Below, in pieces: positions 1 to 8,031 of a stretch of DNA of 64,000 bases. The notes below the pieces were generated by a model, which saw only the letters and a program-made list of their open reading frames with translations, was not told the origin of the DNA and did no database searches. Source of the stretch: Streptomyces griseicoloratus (GTDB lineage Bacteria > Actinomycetota > Actinomycetes > Streptomycetales > Streptomycetaceae); the NCBI RefSeq assembly GCF_014534645.1, contig NZ_JACVQF010000200.1:186001-250000 (forward strand), given 5' to 3'. Numbering within the stretch: the stretch's first letter is position 1; each line of letters opens with the position of its first letter. Both the position numbers and the translations under genes were made by a program.

Positions 1-1170
1 GGTCGACTTGCCGGCCCCCGAGGCACCGACCAGTGCGAGGGTCTGCCCCGCGCGGACGGTCAGCTCGACGCCGTCCAGCACGGGTGCGCCGCCGTAGTCG
101 AACCTCACCCGGTGCAGCCGGAGGCCCAGCGGGCCGGGGGGCAGGGAGCGGGGAGCGGAGGGCGGTGGGGCGAGGGCGGGCGCCTTCACGGCGGCGTCGA
201 CCCGGGCGGCGGCGGCGCGCAGCGCGACGGCCTGGCTCAGGGACCGGGCCGACTCGGCCACGGGACCGAGTATCGACAGGGCCAGGGTCATCGCCGCCGG
301 AGCCCACGGGCCGTGCAGCCGCCCTGCTGTCAGGGACTGCGCCGCCGCGGACACCACTCCGAGGACCGCCGCCACGATGAGGAGGTCGCGGACCGCGGCG
401 GCGACAGCCTCCCAGGTGGCCTCGGCTCGCTGGGCGTCGGCCACCTGCCGCCCCCGTTCGGCCAGTCGCCGGCGCCGTGCGGGCAGGGCTCCGAAGGCGA
501 TCAGCTCGCGCAGCCCGTCGACGGTCTCGACCGTGTCGGCCGACAGCCTCGCGGCGGCGCTCCGGGTCCGGCCGCCGCGTGCCGCGCGTCCTCGCGCATC
601 GGCGAACGGCGCCGCGGCGAGGAGCGCGGCGACCGGCAGGACGGCGGTCAGCAGCCAGGGCTCCACCGTGGCGAGGACCGCGGTGCCGCCGGTGAAGACG
701 GTCCCCGCCGCGAGGAGTTGGGCGGTGGTGTGGGCGTAGAAGAACTCCAGGGCCTCCACGTCCGCCATGGCCGTGGCGGCGAGGTCTCCGCTGCGCCGGC
801 CGGCGACGCGGGCGGGCGCGCTGCGGGCGAGTCCGTCGAAGACGCGGACGCGCAGTGCGGCCAGCACCCGGTAGGCGAGGTCGTGCGAGAGGTCCATCTC
901 GCGCCAGGTCATCAGGGCGCGTACGAGGACCAGGGCGACGAGCGCGGTGGTGGTGGCGGCCGAGGGGGCGTGGCCTTCGATGACCGCCGTTCCCACGGTG
1001 TGCGCGGCGAGGGTGAGCAGCGCGACGAGGGAGCCCTGTTCGAGGAGTGCGGCGGCGCAGGTGCGGACCGTCATGGCGCGGTGGCCGGCGAGGGCCGGGA
1101 GCAGGGCGCGCAGTGAGCCCCGCGCGGGCGGCTCCGCGTCGGTCGTGGCGGTGGCGATGGCGCTGTTCAT
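1..1170 (-). CDS. Half-size ABC transporter (exporter fold), C-terminus outside window
   Basis: A membrane domain fused to a nucleotide-binding domain, of which 390 N-terminal residues are visible. About 320 residues form the membrane domain with several hydrophobic helices. The ATPase domain then begins, and the window ends inside Walker A (GASGAGKST). The ATG overlaps the TGA of the upstream half-transporter as ATGA, so the two are translationally coupled and probably form a heterodimer. As the last genes of the YcaO/SagB operon they should move the peptide product across the membrane. Export is the default reading. However, exporter-fold pairs such as YbtPQ and IrtAB import metallophores, which matters given the Zur-like boxes upstream. 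Walker B and signature motifs cannot be seen. Confidence 0.85.
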   Translation of the reverse strand, partial: MNSAIATATTDAEPPARGSLRALLPALAGHRAMTVRTCAAALLEQGSLVALLTLAAHTVGTAVIEGHAPSAATTTALVALVLVRALMTWREMDLSHDLAYRVLAALRVRVFDGLARSAPARVAGRRSGDLAATAMADVEALEFFYAHTTAQLLAAGTVFTGGTAVLATVEPWLLTAVLPVAALLAAAPFADARGRAARGGRTRSAAARLSADTVETVDGLRELIAFGALPARRRRLAERGRQVADAQRAEATWEAVAAAVRDLLIVAAVLGVVSAAAQSLTAGRLHGPWAPAAMTLALSILGPVAESARSLSQAVALRAAAARVDAAVKAPALAPPPSAPRSLPPGPLGLRLHRVRFDYGGAPVLDGVELTVRAGQTLALVGASGAGKST

Positions 1171-2906
1171 GCGGCGAGTCCTCCTGGGTGGGCGTGGCCG
1201 GCCTCGACGAGTCGGGCGTAGACGCCTCCGGCCTCGACCAGGCCGGCGTGCTCGCCGACGGCGTCCACCCGTCCCGCGTCGAGGACGACGATGCGGTCGG
1301 CGTGCCGGACGGCGGCGAGCCGGTGGGCGACCACCAGGACGGTGCGGCCGGTCGCGGCGTTCAGCAGGTCCCGGACGATGTCCGCCTCGCGGCGTTCGTC
1401 GACCGAGCTGGTGGCCTCGTCGAGGACGAGCACCGGGGCGTCGGCGATCAGGGCCCGGGCGAGGGCGAGGCGCTGGCGCTGCCCGCCGGACAGGGTGGCG
1501 CCGCGTTCGCCGAGGACGGTGGCGTAACCGTCGGGGAGGGCGGCGATCTCGTCGTGGATCCCGGCGACCCGCGCCGCGCGCGTCAGCTCCTCGTCCGTGG
1601 CGTCCGGCCGGGCCAGGCGCAGGTTGTCGGCGATGGTGGCGTGGAAGAGGTACGTCTCCTGCGAGACGACGGCGATGCCCCGGCGCAGCGAGTCGAGCGC
1701 GTACCGGGTGGTGCAGCGCCCGTCGATGGTGATGCGGCCCTCCTGCGGGTCGCGGTCGCGCAGGAGCAGGGCGAGGAGCGTGGACTTGCCGGCGCCGGAC
1801 GGGCCGACGATCGCGGTGGTGCGGCCGGCCTGTGCGGTGAAGGAGACACCGTGGAGGGCCGGCGCCGGTGCGCCGTCGTAGGTGAACGCGACGTTCTCGA
1901 AGCGGACTTCGGGTGGTGCCGGCCAGTGGGCGGGCGTGGTTCCGGTGTCGCGGACGGCGGCCTCGGTGGTGCGCAGCGCGGCGAGTCCGTCCGCGGCCGA
2001 CACCCCCAGGTATCCGGCGTGCCACTCGCGGGCCAGGTCACGGACGGGCCGGAAGCACTCGGAGGCCAGCAGGAGCACCAGGTACGTGCCGGTCGCCGTG
2101 GTGGACCCGGTGACGGCCGACCAGCAGGCGAGGAGCGCGGCGGCGGCGGTGCCGCCCTGGATGGCGAGGTCGGTGATGCCGGTGTCGACGAGGGACACGC
2201 GCAGTTTGGCGACGGTCGCCCGGTGCAGCGCCGCCGAGCGCCTCTCCAGGCGTTCGCGGGTGCGGCCGACCGCGCCGGCGGCACGCAGGGCGGGCATGCC
2301 CTGCAGGGCCTCCAGGTAGTCGGCGCCCAGTCCTTCGTACGTGTCCCAGTGCTCCTTTCCGCGGGTGGCGAGGAGCCGGTCCCAGGCGCGCGGGCCGCAC
2401 AGGGCGAGCAGCAGGGCGGGGACGAGACCGAGGAGGGCCACCGGTTCCACCGCGGCCAGGGCGGCGAGCACCAGGGGAGGCACGGTGAGGGTGATCAGCA
2501 GCTGGGGCAGGTAGCGGGAGACATACGCGTCGACGCCCTCGACGCCGTCGACGAGGGTGGTGCGGACGGCGCCGGCGCGCGCGGTGGTCAGGTGTGCGGG
2601 CCCCAGTCGTCCGAGGCGGGCGAGGAGTTCGTCCCGCAGCGCCACCCTGACCTCGGCCCCGGCGCGGGTGGCGGTGCGCCGCTGCCACGTGCCGAGTCCG
2701 GCGCGGGCGGCGACGACCGCGAGCACCGCGGCGAGCAGCCACGGGAGCCGGTCGGTGTCGCCGTGGGCCAGGTCGGCGAGCGCTACGGCCAGGACTGCGG
2801 CCTGTGCCAGGTGGGTGAGGGTGACGGCGCCCTGCAGCAGGGTGGCCGTGAGCAGGCGGCGCCGTGCCCGCCGGGCGGCGCGGCGCAGTTCGGGGTGGAC
2901 GATCAC
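1167..2906 (-). CDS. Half-size ABC transporter (exporter fold), CydD-like partner
   Basis: A 579-residue transmembrane-plus-ATPase half-transporter. Helices fill roughly residues 15-300. The ATPase domain follows with Walker A (GPSGAGKST), signature LSGGQRQRLALARAL and Walker B VLVLDEATSSVD. I chose a GTG start that overlaps the TGA of the SagB-type gene (GTGA); an open frame upstream is the shadow of that gene. The 3' end overlaps the next half-transporter by ATGA, so both are one coupled pair. General architecture resembles CydCD/IrtAB-type heterodimers. Substrate cannot be read from sequence. Context says it serves the YcaO-modified peptide, either exporting it or importing its metal complex. 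Confidence 0.88.
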   Translation of the reverse strand: MIVHPELRRAARRARRRLLTATLLQGAVTLTHLAQAAVLAVALADLAHGDTDRLPWLLAAVLAVVAARAGLGTWQRRTATRAGAEVRVALRDELLARLGRLGPAHLTTARAGAVRTTLVDGVEGVDAYVSRYLPQLLITLTVPPLVLAALAAVEPVALLGLVPALLLALCGPRAWDRLLATRGKEHWDTYEGLGADYLEALQGMPALRAAGAVGRTRERLERRSAALHRATVAKLRVSLVDTGITDLAIQGGTAAAALLACWSAVTGSTTATGTYLVLLLASECFRPVRDLAREWHAGYLGVSAADGLAALRTTEAAVRDTGTTPAHWPAPPEVRFENVAFTYDGAPAPALHGVSFTAQAGRTTAIVGPSGAGKSTLLALLLRDRDPQEGRITIDGRCTTRYALDSLRRGIAVVSQETYLFHATIADNLRLARPDATDEELTRAARVAGIHDEIAALPDGYATVLGERGATLSGGQRQRLALARALIADAPVLVLDEATSSVDERREADIVRDLLNAATGRTVLVVAHRLAAVRHADRIVVLDAGRVDAVGEHAGLVEAGGVYARLVEAGHAHPGGLAA

Positions 2907-4051
2907 GTGGTGTTCTCCTCGTCGGCGTGGCGGGTGCCGAGGGCCAGTCCGTGGACGACCCAGTCCCGGCCCGGGGTGGCGCCGAGCGCGGCACCGAGGT
3001 CCGCGCACTGCCAGGAGCCGATGGGGCGGGCGGCCAGTCCGTGGCGGCGGGCGGTGACGTGGGCCAGGTGGACGGCGAAGCCGGCCCGCAGGTGGGCGCG
3101 GCGGATGTGGGGCGCGCCGGAGTCGTCGGGGCAGCCGTGGGCGAGCAGGACGGCGCCCGCGTCCGCGATCCACGCCTGGCCCGCGGCCCAGCCGGCGAGC
3201 GTCGGGCGGGCCTCCCCCGTGGCGAGTCGTCGCAGTGCCGTGCCGTCGGCGGTCGGCCCGACCAGGCCGGGCCGTGGTGCGCCGACGGCGGCGCACCAGC
3301 GCAGGTCGTCACCGCCTGACTGTGCGGCGACGGCGAGCACCGCCCGCAGCACGTCCGGGGGTGGGGTGCCCGGCAGCGGCGGCGGGATGCTGCGGCGGGC
3401 CAGAAGTTCCTCGGGTGTGGGCGCGCTCGTCGGCGACTGGGGGTGCGGTGCACCGTCGGGCCGGTGAGCGGCGGCCTGCGGGCCGGGCGGGGGGATGCGT
3501 ACGGTGGCGAGTGGGCTCGCGGTGAGTCCGTCCAGCCGGACGTCGGGGTTGCCCGCCCCCGATGCGCGGGCGGCGAGGTGCAGCGATGCCGCGGCGTGCC
3601 CGGTGTCCAGCAGCAGGAGCGGCCAGGCGCGGTGGCCGTAGTGGGAGGCCGTCCGGCGCACGGTGACGGAGAGTTCGGCGGTCACGCCCGGGGGTGTGCC
3701 GTCCGGTTCCCGGCCGAGCCGGTGGACGCGGTGGCGCAGCGGGTCGTAGCCGTAGCGGCCGGGCGGCAGGGAGCAGCCGGCGCCCACGACGAGTTCGGTG
3801 TCCACCGGGTGCAGGGCTCCGGCGGAGGGCGTGGGGCGCAGGCGTCCGGAGTCGTCCGAGGCCGCCAGGGACAGGCGCAGCAGGGCCCGCAGGTCGAGGT
3901 CCCCCGGGCCGGCCTCCGGGATCGGGCGGGATGGTCCCGGCCAGGCCCGGACGGCGGGCCCGGCGGGTGTGTCGGGACCGGGGCGCTGGGAGGAGCGGGC
4001 GCGGGCGAGGGCGGCGGCGAGGTCCACCAGGTCCTCACGGGTGTGTTCCAC
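2903..4051 (-). CDS. SagB-type azoline dehydrogenase (nitroreductase fold)
   Basis: A 382-residue protein with nitroreductase/SagB features: a first half containing RPTPSAGALHPVDTELVV, the conserved PSAGALxP element of SagB-type dehydrogenases, and a second nitroreductase-like half from about residue 230. In the family, an FMN enzyme oxidises azolines made by a YcaO cyclodehydratase to azoles. It starts at GTG, 10 nt after the YcaO stop, with GAGGG upstream, and its 3' end overlaps the ABC gene by GTGA. Its presence argues that the peptide carries oxidised heterocycles (oxazoles here, since the candidate precursor has serines and no cysteine) rather than thioamides or amidines. Catalytic residues were not mapped. 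Confidence 0.85.
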   Translation of the reverse strand: MEHTREDLVDLAAALARARSSQRPGPDTPAGPAVRAWPGPSRPIPEAGPGDLDLRALLRLSLAASDDSGRLRPTPSAGALHPVDTELVVGAGCSLPPGRYGYDPLRHRVHRLGREPDGTPPGVTAELSVTVRRTASHYGHRAWPLLLLDTGHAAASLHLAARASGAGNPDVRLDGLTASPLATVRIPPPGPQAAAHRPDGAPHPQSPTSAPTPEELLARRSIPPPLPGTPPPDVLRAVLAVAAQSGGDDLRWCAAVGAPRPGLVGPTADGTALRRLATGEARPTLAGWAAGQAWIADAGAVLLAHGCPDDSGAPHIRRAHLRAGFAVHLAHVTARRHGLAARPIGSWQCADLGAALGATPGRDWVVHGLALGTRHADEENTT

Positions 4052-4061
4052 GGGGCGGCCC

Positions 4062-5441
4062 TCACATGTGGGGTGGCGGAGCGAGCGTGAAGTCCCGCGG
4101 GCCGCTGGGAGCGCTCGTCCGCCAGCCCCGTTCGACGGCGGCGTAGGCGAGACGCGGGCAGCCGAAGTAGCCGAAGGCGGCGGGGGCGTTGGGCAGGAGC
4201 CGGGAGACGAGGACCCGGGCGACGCGCAGGGAGGTCTCTGCCACGTCCTCGGTGGTGAGGTCGAAGGTCATGACACGGTGGCCGCCCGCGTGCAGCGCGC
4301 GCTCCAGCCGCTCCCGGCTCCCGGGCTCGACCGCGTCGATGGACACGGTCCCGTGGGCGGGGTCGGTGAAGCGCCGGGCCTCGGGCGCCATGCGTTCGTC
4401 CAGCCACACCTGGACGTGCGCGCCCAGGTCCCGTACGTGCTCGAACTGCTCGCCGCAGGCGTCGAGATAGCGTCGGTCCGCGCGGTGCTCCAGGTAGAGC
4501 CCGCGAGCCAGCAGTCCGGCATCGACGGCCTGGAAGACCCAGCCGTCGGGGTCGGTGAGTCCCTGGGTGAAGACCCAGGTGTGGACGGCTTCGAGGACGG
4601 CCTTGCGGGCGGCCTCGGCCGGGTCGTACTTGCAGGCGAAACCGGCGGCGTACAGGCCGAGGCGCGGGTCGTGGACGAGCGCGGCCATGCAGGGGGCGAA
4701 CTCCGAGGGCATTTCGGCGATGTGGACGTCGAGCGCGCATCCGGCGAGGTCGTCGCTGAGCCCGGGCACGCTGGCCGGGTCGATGCCGCGGGCCGGTCCG
4801 TCGAGGTGCCACCACAGTTCCAGGGCGTCGCGTTCGACGATCTCCAGCAGGCCGCGTTCGACGGCGTCGTCGAGGCCCTGCCCGGTGGCGATGCCGGCGT
4901 AGTTGAGGTGATGGGTGCGGGGCAGTGACCGCAGCTCTCCCTGGCGCCAGTTGAGGTGGGTGAGCGCGACGGGCGCCCAGACCTCGGTGGTCCGCCTGTC
5001 GGGCAGGTGCTCGGTGCCGCGCGACCACAGGGCCGGGGTGTCGGCGGTGAGGGGACGGTAGGGGAAGTTCCTCCGGGCGTACTGCCACGGCGCGTAGGCG
5101 GGCGTGTCGTCGGGGCCGTAGAGCCGCAGTCCCTTGTCGGCCAGTTCGGCGGCGGTGGCGCGCAGCGGGGCGTCGGGGTGGCCGGGCGGCGGCACGCGGT
5201 TGCCGCAGTACCGTTCCATCCCCTCGGCTATCGCGGCGACGCGGGCGCCCTCGGGGTCGCCGAAGGTGGTGCCGAGGGACACCCGGTCGGCGGGCCACAG
5301 CCCGAGCCTGCGGGCGTCGGACACCTCGGCGGTGAGCGCGGTGTAGCGGGGCGGGGTGCCCGCGGGATGCTCGACGGGCTTGACCTTGCGGACGATGCCG
5401 CAGACCGGGTCGACGAGGGCTTCCAGCGGCAGCGCCGTCAT
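4062..5441 (-). CDS. YcaO-domain cyclodehydratase
   Basis: A 459-residue YcaO protein. The ATP/Mg-binding elements of the family are visible: SLGTTFGDPEGARVAAIAEGMERYCG near residue 45 and ERGLLEIVERDALELWW near residue 190. The C-terminus is proline-containing (LAPPPHM), as in azoline-forming YcaO enzymes where the C-terminal tail contributes to catalysis. In the family, the enzyme activates the peptide backbone with ATP and cyclises Ser/Thr/Cys side chains to azolines. The ATG overlaps the stop of the hydrolase gene (ATGA). It is not fused to its leader-binding partner, which is a separate gene further upstream (6916-7770). No TfuA-like thioamide partner is seen. Confidence 0.92.
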   Translation of the reverse strand: MTALPLEALVDPVCGIVRKVKPVEHPAGTPPRYTALTAEVSDARRLGLWPADRVSLGTTFGDPEGARVAAIAEGMERYCGNRVPPPGHPDAPLRATAAELADKGLRLYGPDDTPAYAPWQYARRNFPYRPLTADTPALWSRGTEHLPDRRTTEVWAPVALTHLNWRQGELRSLPRTHHLNYAGIATGQGLDDAVERGLLEIVERDALELWWHLDGPARGIDPASVPGLSDDLAGCALDVHIAEMPSEFAPCMAALVHDPRLGLYAAGFACKYDPAEAARKAVLEAVHTWVFTQGLTDPDGWVFQAVDAGLLARGLYLEHRADRRYLDACGEQFEHVRDLGAHVQVWLDERMAPEARRFTDPAHGTVSIDAVEPGSRERLERALHAGGHRVMTFDLTTEDVAETSLRVARVLVSRLLPNAPAAFGYFGCPRLAYAAVERGWRTSAPSGPRDFTLAPPPHM

Positions 5442-6919
5442 CGCAGGATCTCCTTGGCGGGTTCGGTGGGGGTGGGACGGGACGGGAGTACGGGCAGGGT
5501 GAGCGCCACGCTCTCGGGGTCGACCTCCCGGCGGGAGGCGAGCAGCCGGTGGGCCGTCACCGGGTCGCTTCCGGTGTGGGGGTTGCGGGCGTGGGCCGGG
5601 AAGTGGTGCCCGGCGATCTCCAGGCGCAGCCGGGTGCCCGCCCGGATCCGACGCGCGAGCCGGCCGAGCTCGATCGTGAACTCCGCTTCCCGGCCCGCGG
5701 GTTCCTCGCGCCGGACGACACCGACGAGGAGTCGTTCGGCGATCCCTTCCGAAGTGAGCGCGACGAGCCGGGCGGCCCAGTCGGCGGACGGCGTGTGGGC
5801 GGTGGCCCGCAGCCGTACCCGCACGGGTCCGACCAGGTCGAGGGGGCGCGGGAGCGGCGGGGTGACCAGCAGGCAGCGGTCCGGCGGTCCGCCGGTGGGG
5901 ACGGTGAGGTCGTCGGAGCGGACGGGACGGCCGGGGTCGGCGGTGAAGGCGGAGCCGTGCAGCAGCCTCGGCCGTCGCGTGCGCGGCTCGCCCTCGGTGC
6001 CGGCGGGCAGCCACAGGTCGCCGCCGCCCAGCGCCAGCGCGCCGTGGTGCCCGGGGGCGAGCTCGCCGGTGAGGGCGCGGCGGGCCCAGCGGACGTACAG
6101 CTCTCCGAGGTTCACCCGGTGGGCGGGGCCGGCGCCGGGTCCGGGCGCGGTGACGAGGCCGTGCCGCCACGGGCCGAGCAGCAGCCGCGCCGAGGGGCCG
6201 CCCCAGGCGCGCCACAGCCCGACGGTGTCCTCGGCGAAGTGGTCGTGGTGACCGCCCACCGCGAGCAAGGGGGTTCGGGCGCTCTCCGCCCGCGACACGA
6301 GGCGACCGCGCTCGCGGTGGTACCACAGTCCCGCCCAGGAGGGCAGGCTCCGGCCCAGCCGTGCGGGCAGCGCGGTGACCGGCAGGTGGGTGAGCAGCGC
6401 GGGGTCCGCGGCGAGGGCCTTGTCCAGTGCGCTGTCGTCGGAGTCCCGCCGGTCACCGTGGGCGGCCCACCAGCCCGCGCGGGCCAGCAGCCGTTCCACG
6501 CCGGAGGGTTCGCGCGCGGTCTCGGCGGCGCCGAGGGCGGGTACGGCGGCGATGACGGCGTCCGGGCGGGCCTCGGCGGAGGCTTCGAGGGCGAGGACGA
6601 GGGCGCAGTGGGCGGCGTAGGAGGCGCCGGCGGCGACGAGCCGTCCGTCGCTCCACGGCTGCCCGCGGACCCAGTGGGCCGTCGCCGCTCCGTCGGCCGC
6701 CTCGTTCTCGTACGGGCGCCACTCCCCCGGCGACGCGAACCGGCCCCGTACGTCCTGGACGACGGCGGCGAACCCGCGGCGGGTCCAGCCGCGCGCCTCC
6801 GGCCGGTGCCGGAGGCGGTCGTAGGGGGTGCGGATGAGGACGGTGGGGAAGGGGCCGTCGCCGTCGGGGAGGCGGACGTCCGTGGCGAGACCTTCGACAG
6901 TCGCGCTGAAGGGTGTCAT
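5438..6919 (-). CDS. CocE/NonD-family (X-Pro dipeptidyl-peptidase-like) alpha/beta hydrolase
   Basis: A 493-residue hydrolase. The N-terminal part has the family motifs IRTPYDR and VVQDVRGRFAS, and the nucleophile elbow GASYAAH (Ser). The acid/His regions are likely GGHHDHF and GPWRHG. The C-terminal part resembles the jelly-roll domain of S15/CocE enzymes. It is coupled at both ends by ATGA to the leader-binding protein and the YcaO gene, so it belongs to the pathway. An unusual member for an azole RiPP operon; plausible jobs are removing the leader, trimming X-Pro steps (the precursor has AP, DP and NP), or acting on an ester or amide in the product. An open frame upstream of the chosen ATG is the shadow of the neighbouring gene. 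Confidence 0.85.
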   Translation of the reverse strand: MTPFSATVEGLATDVRLPDGDGPFPTVLIRTPYDRLRHRPEARGWTRRGFAAVVQDVRGRFASPGEWRPYENEAADGAATAHWVRGQPWSDGRLVAAGASYAAHCALVLALEASAEARPDAVIAAVPALGAAETAREPSGVERLLARAGWWAAHGDRRDSDDSALDKALAADPALLTHLPVTALPARLGRSLPSWAGLWYHRERGRLVSRAESARTPLLAVGGHHDHFAEDTVGLWRAWGGPSARLLLGPWRHGLVTAPGPGAGPAHRVNLGELYVRWARRALTGELAPGHHGALALGGGDLWLPAGTEGEPRTRRPRLLHGSAFTADPGRPVRSDDLTVPTGGPPDRCLLVTPPLPRPLDLVGPVRVRLRATAHTPSADWAARLVALTSEGIAERLLVGVVRREEPAGREAEFTIELGRLARRIRAGTRLRLEIAGHHFPAHARNPHTGSDPVTAHRLLASRREVDPESVALTLPVLPSRPTPTEPAKEILR

Positions 6920-7770
6920 CCGTCCTTCTTCGGTATGGGGGCGACCTCGGGCACCGGCAGGACGGGGTGCTCGGTGACGGTCAGGGTGCGCAGGTCGACG
7001 CGGCGCAGCCGGCGCCGTGCCGGGAGGCCGGCCGGGTCGGGGGAGCCGGTGGCCCACCGGCTGAGATCGTCGGCCAGCAGAGCCGCGAGCAGCCCCGCGG
7101 CGGGAACGGTGAGCCGGAGCGTTGCCCCGGACGTACGGGGTCCGCTCCAGTAGGCGGCCAGCTCGCGGTGTGCGGGGGTGGCGGCGAGCCGGCGGGCGCG
7201 GATGTGGGCCGAGACGACGTCTCCGGGGGCGGCGGCGACCGGCTCGACGTACGCCTGCCAGCCCTCGCGGTGGCACCGCAGCCAGGCGACGCCGTGCTCG
7301 GGCAGCCGGTCGGCGTCGTCCCACAGCCCGTCGGGTACGGGTCCGTCGATGCACCACACGACGGCTGCGGGGTCTTCGTGGAGCAGGTCGTCGAGGTCGT
7401 GCGGTGACGCGGCGGGGGCGGCCGGCACCGCGGTGGTGCGCGGCCGGGCTCCGAGGGCGGTCAGGTGTGCGGCGAGCGGTTCGGTCAGTACCGGGTCGCC
7501 CAGCAGCCGGATGTGCCGGCGGGCGGCGGGCCATTCCGGGTGCTGCGGCCCGTCCGCCAGGTAGCCGGCGTCCTCGAAGGCCCGTACGAGACGGTGCAGT
7601 TCCTCGTCCGCCGGGGCCACGGCAGCGCCGGAGAGCGCGGAAAGCAGGGCGTCCTCGTCCGCGTCTCGTGTCCTGACGGTGAGGAACTCCCCTTCTGCGG
7701 TGCGGACGGCGAGTCCCCGCCCGGGCACGGCGACGACCTCGACACCGGGTGCGAGCCGGTTGCGGAACAC
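6916..7770 (-). CDS. Leader-peptide-binding cyclodehydratase partner (RRE / degenerate E1-like C protein)
   Basis: A 284-residue protein starting at GTG with AGGAGG 6 nt upstream. Residues 1 to about 75 look like a PqqD-type winged helix-turn-helix, the RiPP recognition element (LAPGVEVVAVPGRGLAVRT, ending in FEDAGYLADG). The rest resembles the degenerate ThiF/E1-like domain of azoline cyclodehydratase C proteins. In this family the protein binds the leader and presents the core to the YcaO enzyme. Zinc-binding CxxC pairs typical of many C proteins are absent. It is the first enzyme gene after the peptide gene, separated from it by a strong hairpin. Its 3' end overlaps the hydrolase ATG. Confidence 0.75.
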   Translation of the reverse strand: MFRNRLAPGVEVVAVPGRGLAVRTAEGEFLTVRTRDADEDALLSALSGAAVAPADEELHRLVRAFEDAGYLADGPQHPEWPAARRHIRLLGDPVLTEPLAAHLTALGARPRTTAVPAAPAASPHDLDDLLHEDPAAVVWCIDGPVPDGLWDDADRLPEHGVAWLRCHREGWQAYVEPVAAAPGDVVSAHIRARRLAATPAHRELAAYWSGPRTSGATLRLTVPAAGLLAALLADDLSRWATGSPDPAGLPARRRLRRVDLRTLTVTEHPVLPVPEVAPIPKKDG

Positions 7771-7804
7771 GGCGATCCTCCTGACGACAGTGCCTGGGAT
7801 GGGC

Positions 7805-7838
7805 GTGGGCCCGCCCGGAAGGCAACGGGCGGGCCCAC
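7805..7838 (-). terminator. Strong hairpin after precursor gene (partial terminator/attenuator)
   Basis: A perfect 13-bp inverted repeat (GTGGGCCCGCCCG and its complement) with an 8-nt loop. It lies 22 bases past the peptide stop codon and before the leader-binding protein gene. There is no U-run. Such hairpins behind RiPP precursor genes commonly cause partial termination or stabilise the short transcript, giving excess peptide over enzymes. That role is inferred. Confidence 0.7.
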
Positions 7839-7860
7839 GGTCGGGGGTGCTGAGCCCCGC

Positions 7861-7974
7861 TTACTCCTCGGTGTCCTCGAAGGGGTTCTCGACGAGCGCG
7901 TTGGAGTGGGAGGCCGAGTCGTGGGCCAGCTGGCCGGGGTCGGCGATCGGCGCGAAGACCTGCTCGTTGTCCAT
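7861..7974 (-). CDS. Candidate RiPP precursor peptide (37 aa)
   Basis: A small gene with AAAGGAG 6 nt before the ATG, ending in TAA. The peptide begins MDNEQVFAPIADPGQLA, continues HDSASHSNALV and ends ENPFEDTEE. It lies directly upstream of the leader-binding/YcaO/SagB genes, as precursors usually do. The probable leader is the first ~17 residues. The only residues that could be cyclised are Ser20, Ser22, Ser24 and Thr35; there is no Cys. The DSASHS stretch has alternating serines plus two nearby histidines (18, 23), a layout that could yield oxazole/imidazole metal ligands. The acidic C-terminus could be core or follower. I recognise no named precursor family. A Zur-like box lies about 60 nt upstream. 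Confidence 0.8.
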   Translation of the reverse strand: MDNEQVFAPIADPGQLAHDSASHSNALVENPFEDTEE

Positions 7975-8000
7975 GAACTCTCCTTTGTCGTAAGGGAGAT

Positions 8001-8022
8001 GCGGCGTTCGGGTGAGCGCCGC
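8001..8022 (-). other. Small hairpin in the precursor 5' leader
   Basis: GCGGCG and its complement, separated by 10 nt, lie between the Zur-like box and the ribosome binding site of the peptide gene. It may fold in the 5' untranslated RNA. No riboswitch class was recognised. Confidence 0.35.
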
Positions 8023-8031
8023 AAGAGCACC

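Noticed and set aside
1047-3467. Long plus-strand open frame across the two ABC transporter genes
   Set aside because: It is the high-GC antisense shadow of well-supported minus-strand genes, with Gly/Arg/Ala-rich low-complexity translation and no domain.
4062-5441. Thioamide or amidine-forming YcaO
   Set aside because: No TfuA partner or macroamidine-type context; a SagB dehydrogenase and a leader-binding C protein point to azoles.
1-8000. Thiopeptide or lanthipeptide cluster
   Set aside because: No LanB/LanM-type dehydratase, cyclase or cycloaddition enzyme is present, and the precursor has no cysteine.
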